Positions 41,291 to 48,332 of a stretch of DNA of 59,168 nucleotides are shown here, piece after piece. Within the stretch, counting starts at the first letter, position 1, and every line of letters starts with the position of its first letter. The stretch spans positions 1 through 59,168 of the forward strand of contig JADKHC010000017.1 in NCBI GenBank assembly GCA_016721945.1, in the 5' to 3' direction. This DNA is from Verrucomicrobiota bacterium. Its GTDB lineage: Bacteria; Verrucomicrobiota; Verrucomicrobiia; Opitutales; Opitutaceae. The notes under the pieces are model-generated. The model did no database searches. It was not told where the DNA came from and saw only the letters and a program-made list of their open reading frames with translations. Position numbers and translations under genes: made by a program.

Positions 41291-41470
41291 AGTGGTCGCA
41301 AAAAGGCGTCTGACTGCCCATTCGTCAACGCGTTTACGCTGATTTTGAAAATAGCCGGAGAATTCCAGAGTACAAAGTTCGCCAAAAACAATCCTTAAAA
41401 CCGCAGTTGAAACCGCTAGTTTTCCCAAACGTATGTCGGGCAGATAATCATCGGAGCAAATCTGCCCGAG

Positions 41471-41524
41471 GTAGGCAGTCCGCTTGCGAACGCGGTTTGA
41501 GCGCGTGCAAAACACGCAGCCTAC
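41471..41524. repeat. GTAG-type REPIN-like element
   Basis: Opens with GTAGGC (41471-41476) and closes with GCCTAC (41519-41524). Each side has its own short hairpin: CCGC ... GCGG on the left, and on the minus strand GCGTG, loop TTTTG, CACGC. The loops differ, so it is an old pair. It lies 180 bases upstream of terC. Confidence 0.6.
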
Positions 41525-41621
41525 GAGGCACCAGCGCAACCGAACTTCCATACACATCCGATCCGCTGCTGCTCCGGGTCTTTTCAAACGAACCATCACG
41601 CCCACCATAAATTCTCCGATT

Positions 41622-41700
41622 TGTAGGAGCCTGCTTGCAGGCGATTCCTTGGGTTTGCCCTCTGCGCACGCTCCTCATCGCCTGCAAGCAGGCTCCTACA
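41622..41700. repeat. GTAG-type REPIN, perfect 24-bp arms
   Basis: 41622-41645 is the exact reverse complement of 41677-41700. Each arm contains GTAG, GA, GCCTGC, loop TT, GCAGGC. The first hairpin is the same as one at 19299 (loop TC there). The spacer is 31 bases. The 622-base gap between terC and the gene at 41913 holds only this element and 41471-41524; no gene was seen in the rest. Confidence 0.88.
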
Positions 41701-41912
41701 TCCCAACCAAGCCGCGACGTGCTTCGGGGTATCTGAGACCCATCGCGAATGAAAACGCGCCTCTCGGAGTGAAAATTGGAATATCAGGACGCATGGCCCT
41801 CGCGTGTTTATAATCTGAATACGTTGGAACGCCCGGCCCAGCCTGTGCATTGGCCTGCGAAAAAGGAATCTGAACGTGACGTCTGCACACGGGTCTCCCT
41901 AGATTCGAACCC

Positions 41913-42896
41913 ATGATCGTTCCTCAATTCTGGGCCGAAGCGCGTCGTCACCAACCTCGCCAAAAGGGACAACAGCAGATCTCGGTACGACGCTTCGGCT
42001 GGTCTGAAACCAGCCAGTCCGAAGCAGAGCAGATGGCTGCACAACGCGCGGAAGAAGCATTCAAACGAATCATTTCGGGCGAGAAACTCGCGAGGCGTGA
42101 ACCAAAGATTGGTTACAACGGCGCCCAAGGCGTTCCTATTCGCGAGGAAATCCTCAGCCGCCATCGCGACGTGGTCATCACGCGCAATGCCTACGGTGCT
42201 CATTGCCTGAACACACCCGATGTGCTTTTCGCCGACATCGATTTCGATCAGACGATTGGTTACCGCATGGTTTTGATTCATGCTATCATTCTTATGGCGG
42301 TTGCAATTGGTTTTGGCGTCTGGCTTCATTCGGTGGCAATAACCGTGGTCGCTGGTATTTTGGCGCTGGGGCTGGCCTACCCCGCCACAAAATTCACCCA
42401 AAACATGCTCCTAAAAATGCGCGGCGGCCCCGAAAACCGCGCTCAAGAACGGGTCAAAGAATTCGTTCTAAAAAATCCCGACTGGAACCTGCGCCTCTAC
42501 CGGACTCCGGCCGGATTCCGCATCATGGCGATGCAAGCGGTCTTCGATCCCCAGGACCCGAAGGTGGCTGACTTTTTTACGGCAATGGCTGTCGATCCCG
42601 TGTACGCAACCATGTGCCGTAACCAGCATTGTTTCAGGGCCCGGGTAAGTCCCAAACCCTGGCGCATCGGTATACGCGAGCATATGCGTCCGAGACCTGG
42701 TGTGTGGCCGGTCAACGAGTCGCAAAAGGCTGTACGAAACGAATGGATACGAGGCTATGAAGCGACCTCGACCGGGTTTGCCTCGTGCCGCTTCGTCGAA
42801 GTGATCGGCAGCTCCATCGTACATCCAAAGGCAGAAACGGTGCGCGATCTCCATGATCGATTGAGTCAGGCCCTTAGCGGCCGAAACATCGCATAG
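41913..42896 (+). CDS. Two-helix membrane protein with a primase-like DxD motif, 327 aa
   Basis: A family I recall only as 'transmembrane protein'. The N-terminal 100 residues are soluble and conserved in style: MIVPQFWAEARRHQ, QQQISVRRFGWSETSQ, KIGYNGAQGVPIREEILSRH. Then TRNAYGAHCLNTPDVLFADIDFDQTIGYRM holds an acidic DID motif, immediately followed by two membrane helices (about 122-165). The C-terminal part has YRTPAGFRIMAMQAVFDP and ARVSPKPWR. The order acidic DxD, later 'RTPxGxRhh' recalls archaeo-eukaryotic-primase-type folds with helices inserted; this is a hypothesis. Soluble parts on both sides would be cytoplasmic. Confidence 0.8.
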   Translation: MIVPQFWAEARRHQPRQKGQQQISVRRFGWSETSQSEAEQMAAQRAEEAFKRIISGEKLARREPKIGYNGAQGVPIREEILSRHRDVVITRNAYGAHCLNTPDVLFADIDFDQTIGYRMVLIHAIILMAVAIGFGVWLHSVAITVVAGILALGLAYPATKFTQNMLLKMRGGPENRAQERVKEFVLKNPDWNLRLYRTPAGFRIMAMQAVFDPQDPKVADFFTAMAVDPVYATMCRNQHCFRARVSPKPWRIGIREHMRPRPGVWPVNESQKAVRNEWIRGYEATSTGFASCRFVEVIGSSIVHPKAETVRDLHDRLSQALSGRNIA

Positions 42897-42970
42897 AAAA
42901 GTTTTCGCCCCACGGAGACGAAGTGCACAGGTTTATTGTGAGTTCCCCGGCCCAGCAAATATACTAAGCC

Positions 42971-43112
42971 GTAACGATGCAGTTGAAGCATAATCTCAAG
43001 CGAGGAGCGATGCGCAGAAGGTGGAGCCCGATGTCCCCATCGGGCTTGATCGAAGCCGCTCCCAAACCAGCCCGTTAGAGACAACGGGCTCCACCCTCAA
43101 CGGCATCGTTAC
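42971..43112. repeat. Complete 142-bp MITE-like element with 10-bp terminal repeats and internal REPIN
   Basis: GTAACGATGC at 42971-42980 is inverted as GCATCGTTAC at 43103-43112. Inside, GGTGGAG and CTCCACC pair around two hairpins (CCCGATG TCCC CATCGGG, and on the minus strand CCCGTTG TCTCT AACGGG). It shares most of its left 110 bases with 39511-39640. It sits 75 bases after the 327-aa gene, followed by the tonB terminator. Confidence 0.85.
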
Positions 43113-43138
43113 GCCTTAGTTCTACCTGTATATATTCG

Positions 43139-43164
43139 AAAAAGCCCGTACCGAAGTACGGGCT
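43139..43164 (-). terminator. Rho-independent terminator of tonB
   Basis: On the minus strand AGCCCGTAC, loop TTCG, GTACGGGCT (43164-43143) followed by a T run (43143-43139). The stable TTCG tetraloop and the position 39 bases after the TonB stop make it a good terminator. Confidence 0.9.
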
Positions 43165-43202
43165 CTATCTGAACTTTCCTAACCATTCCCACTGCTGCTC
43201 GC

Positions 43203-43847
43203 TCAATCGTTCAGATTGAAAACAATCGGGATGCTCATGCGGAAACTGACCGGGATGCCTTTGCGCTTACCCGGCTCGAAACGCCACTGCGACACTGCCG
43301 AGCGCGTCGCTTCGTCAAACCCGGAATTCGTTGTCTTAACCACACGCACATCGTTAACCCAGCCTCTTTCATCAACCACGAACTCCACCCAAACCGTGCC
43401 GGTGATTCCACCGGCTTTCAGTGAATTCGGATACGAGGGAGCATTCTGAACCCGTGTGCGCGGCGGATTATCGAGTTTGGAAACAGAGACTGCCGTTCTC
43501 CGATCTTCACCTCCGGGAGGCCCAAAGGCACCTGCCTCAATCTTGGTCGCTTTACCGGGCTTAATACGGGTGTGATCCTGCGAAATCTGGGGGCCAGTTG
43601 GAAACACTGTGGGCGGCGGCTCAGGAACACCCGGAGGCGCTTCTCGTACCGTCTCCCCACCTGCGTCATCGTCGTCAGTTTTTGGCGAGGGCGTGTCATC
43701 AACGACCTCAATCTCAGGAAACGGATCAGCAAAAGAAACTGGCGGTACCGGTGGAACATGGCGTATCGGCGGTCCGCCTGATCCGATAAAAATCAACGCA
43801 TGAGCTGTCAGGGTAATCACGGCTGGAATGGCGTATGTGAGGTTCAT
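43203..43847 (-). CDS. TonB-family energy transducer
   Basis: 214 residues from ATG 43847 (MNLTYAIPAVITLTAHALIF), preceded by AAAGGAAAAC as a ribosome site; an ATG nine codons upstream is less likely. One N-terminal membrane helix, then a periplasmic Pro/Asp-rich spacer (PPIRHVPPVPPVSFADPFPE, PSPKTDDDDAGG), then a TonB C-terminal domain (about 130-214): APSYPNSLKAGGITGTVWVEFVVDERGWVNDVRVVKTTNSGFDEATRSAVSQWRFEPGK. It passes proton-motive energy to outer membrane receptors together with ExbB/ExbD, which are not in the window. Confidence 0.93.
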   Translation of the reverse strand: MNLTYAIPAVITLTAHALIFIGSGGPPIRHVPPVPPVSFADPFPEIEVVDDTPSPKTDDDDAGGETVREAPPGVPEPPPTVFPTGPQISQDHTRIKPGKATKIEAGAFGPPGGEDRRTAVSVSKLDNPPRTRVQNAPSYPNSLKAGGITGTVWVEFVVDERGWVNDVRVVKTTNSGFDEATRSAVSQWRFEPGKRKGIPVSFRMSIPIVFNLND

Positions 43848-43975
43848 GATGTTTTCCTTTGGTTGCGGGTTCATAAGGGAAACGCGCCACGCCGACCCTT
43901 ATTACTCAGAACCTCCAAAATATTCCAAATAAACGCCGGATTGAAATCGCCACGCGCTCCCGCCTTTCTGTGCGA

Positions 43976-44719
43976 ATGCTTCGTCGCCTGTTCTTCAGTC
44001 TCCTGCTCACCCTGCCTGCCCTAACCGTCTTGCGCGCGGGCACACTGCCACCGGAGCTTGATCGTGCTTTGAAACTTTTTCGGGCCGAGGGAGCACCAAA
44101 CTGGGCCTATATCCAAACCACCGAGTCGGGCGACAAGACCCTGGTCGAACATTTCGATCCCTCCAAACCTGAATTCTCACGCTGGACGCTCCTTAAGAAA
44201 AACGGTGCCGCCCCGAACGACTCCAATCTCAAGGAATATCGCGACCGTCTTTCCCGTCGCACCAGCGGTACCGCACCCAACGTCAAGGACCAGATCGATC
44301 ACTCCACCTGCGAACTGCTCAGCGACGAGATCGAGCGTGCGACTTACCGCTTTCGCCTGCAAACCGGAGAAAAGGGCGACCGCAGTGCCGCTCACATGAA
44401 CGTGATTTTCACGCTGCATAAGGGCACCGGCGTGATCGAACGCGTGGAGTTGTCCGCCTTCGAGCCATTTTCCCCGATGTTCACGGTCAAGATCACAGAG
44501 GCAAAAACTACGATGCTCTACAGCCTGCCCACGCCAGAACGCCCCGCTCTGCTGCAACAAATCACCATGCACATCCGCGGACGTGCGATGTGGTTCAAAT
44601 CGCTCGACGCTGACATGGTCGTGACGTACTCGGAGCACACTTTCGCAGGCAAAAGAGCTGTCAGCGTCACGCCTTCCGAGCCTGAAAATCCCGCTCGCCC
44701 CGCAGTCGCGACCCCATAG
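43976..44719 (+). CDS. Exported hypothetical protein, 247 aa
   Basis: ATG at 43976 (MLRRLFFSLLLTLPALTVLRAG) gives a clean signal peptide; a GTG two codons upstream is also open. The mature protein is about 225 residues, mostly beta with segments AHMNVIFTLHKGTGVIERVELSAFEPFSPMF and ITMHIRGRAMWFKSLDADMVVTYSEH, so it may be an outer-surface or periplasmic lipocalin-like protein. No family recognised. It sits head to head with tonB, 128 bases apart, and 11 bases before the creatininase gene on the same strand, suggesting an operon. Confidence 0.8.
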   Translation: MLRRLFFSLLLTLPALTVLRAGTLPPELDRALKLFRAEGAPNWAYIQTTESGDKTLVEHFDPSKPEFSRWTLLKKNGAAPNDSNLKEYRDRLSRRTSGTAPNVKDQIDHSTCELLSDEIERATYRFRLQTGEKGDRSAAHMNVIFTLHKGTGVIERVELSAFEPFSPMFTVKITEAKTTMLYSLPTPERPALLQQITMHIRGRAMWFKSLDADMVVTYSEHTFAGKRAVSVTPSEPENPARPAVATP

Positions 44720-44730
44720 TTTATCGTTTT

Positions 44731-46275
44731 ATGAGCATGACCTGGCTGGCCAATGTCGATCGCGGCACGTTCTGGGCGCACCACGCCTGGAGCGAATTCA
44801 CGTCGCTCACCGCCAAAGACCGCAGCCTCGTCATTCTACCGCTCTTCGGTTTCGCCGAGCACGGTCTGGGCCTGCCACTCGACGCAGAGGAAATTCTGGG
44901 CAGCACGATCATTCGTCACGCCGTGATACAAGCCGGCAACGTCGTGCCCTGCGAGGTACTGCCACCGGTGCGTTTCGGTTTAGCTCCGTATCCTAGTTCG
45001 TTTTTCGGCATCGATCCCGAAACCGCCCACGCCCTGCTGCACGAAATCGCCGCAGGCGTAAAAGCCGCAGGCTTCAACAAACTCGTTTTCGTCAACACCA
45101 GCCCGTGGAACCGCGAACTCGTAGTCGATGCCTCACGTGACATTCGCGTCGCGCAAAAGCTGCAAACTTTCATCGTCTCCACGCCTGCGCTCGGTTTCGA
45201 TTTTCATCCCGCGTCCGCCAAACGCGCTCAAACGCAAGCCGCCGTCTCGCATCTACTCGGAACGCCCGCCCATTCATCGACCCGACCAGCCGAGATTCAT
45301 GACGTCAATTTCCGACCCGGCTGCTATCTCCAACCGTCACCTCTCGCACCTGACTCGTCAATAAACGGTGCCGATGTCGTCAACGCCGCCGGCCAGCATC
45401 TCGCCCGGCTCTTCGCCGACATTCAGGCCCGCGCCCCACTGGGCAGCACCGAGCATCGCACAGCGGCAACGTTGCCGAACCTGACGACTCCAGTAAATTC
45501 TTTCATCTTTCCCGCGCATGTCCGCACGCGCTATCTGCCAGCTCTGACGTGCAACGAACTTTCCTCCATCTCCAATAAAGAACGCGCGCTCGTAATCATT
45601 CCCACCGGCGCGATCGAGCAACACGGACACCACCTGCCGGTCGGCGTCGATGCCATCCTCGGCCAGGCCTGGCTGGAAAACGTATTGCCCCGCCTCGCCG
45701 CCGACGCCCCCGTGTATGTCGCCCCGCCGCTCACCTACGGAAAAAGCAACGAGCACAACACTTTTGCCGGCACGCTTTCTATTTCCGGCTCAACCTTCCG
45801 CCGCATGCTCCTCGCGGTCGCCTCGCAACTCAAGTCCCTCGGTTTTCGCCAACTCGGCGTGCTCAACACTCATGGCGGCAACAGCGCCGTCATCGTCAGT
45901 ACACTGCGCGAAATCCAAACCACGCTCGGACTGCGCGCCGGCCTGCTCGGCTGGCCCTACAAGCCTGAACTGTCAGCGCAAGAAGCTGCCTATGGGTTTC
46001 ATGCGGGCGATTGGGAAACGTCGCTCATGCTCGCCGTGGCCGACGAACTAGTCACCATGTCTAAGGCGGTTTGCGAGTACCCGGCACAGCTTTCCGATCC
46101 GGGCGAACTCCGGCCCGAGGACGCTCCGGCGATTTTCTCCTGGGCCACCGAAGACATTTCCCACAGCGGCGTGATGGGCGACGCCACCGCCTCCACGCAC
46201 GATAAAGGCCGTCGCTGGCTGGACGCGCAGTCCGCAGCTCTCGCCCGGCGGATCGAGGATCTGCTAAACACCTGA
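44731..46275 (+). CDS. Double-domain creatininase-family amidohydrolase
   Basis: 514 residues, two creatininase-type domains in tandem. Second domain (about 270-514): LVIIPTGAIEQHGHHLPVGVDAIL with the metal-binding E-H and D pattern, then NTHGGN and HAGDWETSL, all the standard features of an active enzyme. First domain (about 15-250): LVILPLFGFAEHGLGLPLDAEEI keeps the EHG and D, but the NTHGGN motif has become NTSPWN and the HAGxxET part is missing, so it is likely inactive and structural. Family members hydrolyse cyclic amides such as creatinine, and some act in cofactor pathways. The substrate here is unknown. Confidence 0.9.
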   Translation: MSMTWLANVDRGTFWAHHAWSEFTSLTAKDRSLVILPLFGFAEHGLGLPLDAEEILGSTIIRHAVIQAGNVVPCEVLPPVRFGLAPYPSSFFGIDPETAHALLHEIAAGVKAAGFNKLVFVNTSPWNRELVVDASRDIRVAQKLQTFIVSTPALGFDFHPASAKRAQTQAAVSHLLGTPAHSSTRPAEIHDVNFRPGCYLQPSPLAPDSSINGADVVNAAGQHLARLFADIQARAPLGSTEHRTAATLPNLTTPVNSFIFPAHVRTRYLPALTCNELSSISNKERALVIIPTGAIEQHGHHLPVGVDAILGQAWLENVLPRLAADAPVYVAPPLTYGKSNEHNTFAGTLSISGSTFRRMLLAVASQLKSLGFRQLGVLNTHGGNSAVIVSTLREIQTTLGLRAGLLGWPYKPELSAQEAAYGFHAGDWETSLMLAVADELVTMSKAVCEYPAQLSDPGELRPEDAPAIFSWATEDISHSGVMGDATASTHDKGRRWLDAQSAALARRIEDLLNT

Positions 46276-46291
46276 CTGAGCCAACTCGTAG

Positions 46292-47170
46292 CTACTTGGT
46301 CTTCTCGAATTGAGCGGTATTCGCTAGTTCGGCCCGTGCCAGTTGGAACTCAGGGAAAGTGTGGAGCTGCGTCGCAACACAACGCTCAAATAACTCCTTG
46401 GCCGCCGCGCCTTCGCCACGAGTCAGCTTAACCGCACCCGCGTAGTAGAAACCTTCGCACTTCTGCTCGCGTACTACTTTGGGTGTGCCTTGAGCTGCCT
46501 GCTCCAGCAACGCGGCTTCGTTAATTTCTCCCGCGAGAAAAAGGCCCACTGTTTTTTTCCAACCCTCTTTCCAGCGCGTGACCGTGGCCTTCAATTCCGT
46601 CGGCAACGGCCGAGGTTTTTGCCTTTGTCCGAGAAGAAAAAGATAGAACCGTTGATAAGCGGCATCGTCAGTCGCAAGTTGGATCGCCTGCTGAAAATCA
46701 CTGCGTGCGCCCTCAAGATCGCCTTTTTGCTGCAACGCACAGCCTCGGTTACGATACGCGAGCGCACTCTTGGGATCGAGGGCGATAACCACGGAATAAT
46801 CGGCAATTGCTCCGTCGAGATCGCCTTTGTCCACCTTAGCCGCTCCCCGATTGAGGTAGGGTACAAACCGTTTTGGATCGATCTCGATAGCCTTCGAAAA
46901 GTCGGCGATCGCTTCGTCGAGAGCGCCAAGATTCAACTTCGCATTACCGCGTGCCGCGTAAACAAACGGACTCAGCGGATCGATGTTGATCGCGCTGGTG
47001 TATTCAGCGACCGCACCTTCAAAATCTCCCTGCGCAGCCCGCGCCTTGCCATTGTCATAGTACGGCCTAGCTTTGGCCGCGTTACTCTCCTGCCCGAAAG
47101 CAGTCACGAAAACAGCGCCCGTCACCAAGACAGCAACCGCCATAAAGCGAAATCTTTTTGCCCACCGCAT
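46292..47170 (-). CDS. Exported TPR protein
   Basis: 292 residues. Signal peptide (residues 1-27, MAVAVLVTGAVFVTAFG). Four tetratricopeptide repeats are readable: ARPYYDNGKARAAQGDFEGAVAEYTSAINIDPLS, VYAARGNAKLNLGALDEAIADFSKAIEIDPKR, PYLNRGAAKVDKGDLDGAIADYSVVIALDPKS, and AYRNRGCALQQKGDLEGARSDFQQAIQL. The last 100 residues continue as helices with a YYAGAVKLTRGEGAAAKELFERCVATQ repeat. A periplasmic scaffold for protein-protein contacts is likely. Convergent with the creatininase gene, 16 bases apart. Confidence 0.9.
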   Translation of the reverse strand: MRWAKRFRFMAVAVLVTGAVFVTAFGQESNAAKARPYYDNGKARAAQGDFEGAVAEYTSAINIDPLSPFVYAARGNAKLNLGALDEAIADFSKAIEIDPKRFVPYLNRGAAKVDKGDLDGAIADYSVVIALDPKSALAYRNRGCALQQKGDLEGARSDFQQAIQLATDDAAYQRFYLFLLGQRQKPRPLPTELKATVTRWKEGWKKTVGLFLAGEINEAALLEQAAQGTPKVVREQKCEGFYYAGAVKLTRGEGAAAKELFERCVATQLHTFPEFQLARAELANTAQFEKTK

Positions 47171-47538
47171 AATTAAAAGAATGAAAAACCTCCCCCTGAT
47201 TTATAACTCGGCTTCTGGAATAGCTTTCTCCATCGACCCCGTCGAGTGCAATTAAACGGCATTCAGACTAATCCAAACCGCCAGCAAAGAGTTTCAAAAC
47301 AAATTAACCAGGCGGTGCAGCTTCAGGACTCAACTGAATCAAGGGTCTCAGCCTTGCGCATGCTATTGGCTTCCAATCGCAACGCCCGAAAACCGAGCCC
47401 AACGACGCTCCACGCGCTACTCAGGCTGTCGGGCGCAACGACACACCTTCAATGGTCGGACTATCCCAGCAGGATGGCCGTTCACGCCGAAAATGTCGGC
47501 ATCTATATAACCAACTGGTTAAGCCAAGACCTCGGGAT
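47171..47538. other. Intergenic stretch without a gene
   Basis: 368 bases. Between the divergent-to-tandem genes TPR and sorting-tail protein. It holds no convincing coding frame and no palindrome; the left part (about 47170-47330) is AT-richer and probably carries the TPR promoter. Confidence 0.4.
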
Positions 47539-48126
47539 TCAAATTATCCGCCGTCTCACGAAGCCCAATGCCACCAGTCCGACGGCCAATGCGACGATAG
47601 TCGTCGCACTCTCTGGCACCTGCCGCAGTGTCCAAGTCGAGAGCAACGCTTCGTTCCGGCGATAGTTGATCGGCTGTTGTTCTAGACTGAGCGAACCCAC
47701 CCACGCTACCCCGCCATTCCTAGCAGAAATACCAAAATCCGTATCAAATTGGCCGTTGGTGTCATACTCAAAATCCACTTCAAGTCCTACCATACTACCG
47801 TCAACTGGGATGACTGAATGCGACCAGTCTCGAAGGAACCGACCAGTCATTAAAAACCGTTGGTTCGGGCGACCATCTGAAGACACAAACTGGAAAGATA
47901 CGTAGGTGAGATTTTCGAGGTAAGTTTCACCACAGTCCGCCTCAATGATGCCAAATGATTTTTCTCCCGTGGAGAAAACATACGACCACTCAAATGCAGT
48001 GGCCTTCGCCTCCCCAGCAAAAAAACTGCTCAAGGAAATCGCCGCCACTACAAGTGCTTTCAACAGCCCAGAAACGGCCGCCGTGTTGCAAAAACCAATT
48101 CCATTCATGGGTAGAGTATAATCCAT
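47539..48126 (-). CDS. Probable exosortase substrate with VPESA-type C-terminal sorting signal
   Basis: 195 residues from ATG 48126, or 189 from ATG 48108; both start before a signal peptide SGLLKALVVAAISLSSFFAGEAKA. The mature part is beta-rich (YLENLTYVSFQFVSSDG, GLEVDFEYDTNGQFDTDFGISARNGG). The end is QVPESATTIVALAVGLVALGFVRRRII: a VPESA motif, a 20-residue hydrophobic helix and a basic tail, the layout of PEP-CTERM and VPDSG-CTERM signals. It is a likely substrate of the exosortase encoded at 15548, 30 kb away; that link is inference. Confidence 0.8.
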   Translation of the reverse strand: MDYTLPMNGIGFCNTAAVSGLLKALVVAAISLSSFFAGEAKATAFEWSYVFSTGEKSFGIIEADCGETYLENLTYVSFQFVSSDGRPNQRFLMTGRFLRDWSHSVIPVDGSMVGLEVDFEYDTNGQFDTDFGISARNGGVAWVGSLSLEQQPINYRRNEALLSTWTLRQVPESATTIVALAVGLVALGFVRRRII

Positions 48127-48332
48127 TGCAGGAACTGCGCCACGAGACCCACGATAAACATTAATCAATTATCCGCCATCCGCTTACGCGATTTTCCACT
48201 TTTATGAAAACGTGGAGGCACCTGAAATAGCGTAAAGAAACGCTACACTTGTTAGGTTAATCGACAGTGGAACATACTCCGAAGCCGTAACACTGGAGGC
48301 ATGCCTCAACGTCAAATGGCTAAACGCGTTCC

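Noticed and set aside
41890..41912. A tRNA T-arm-like GGGTTCGAATC on the minus strand
   Set aside because: The flanks do not pair into a T stem and no anticodon or acceptor arms can be built.
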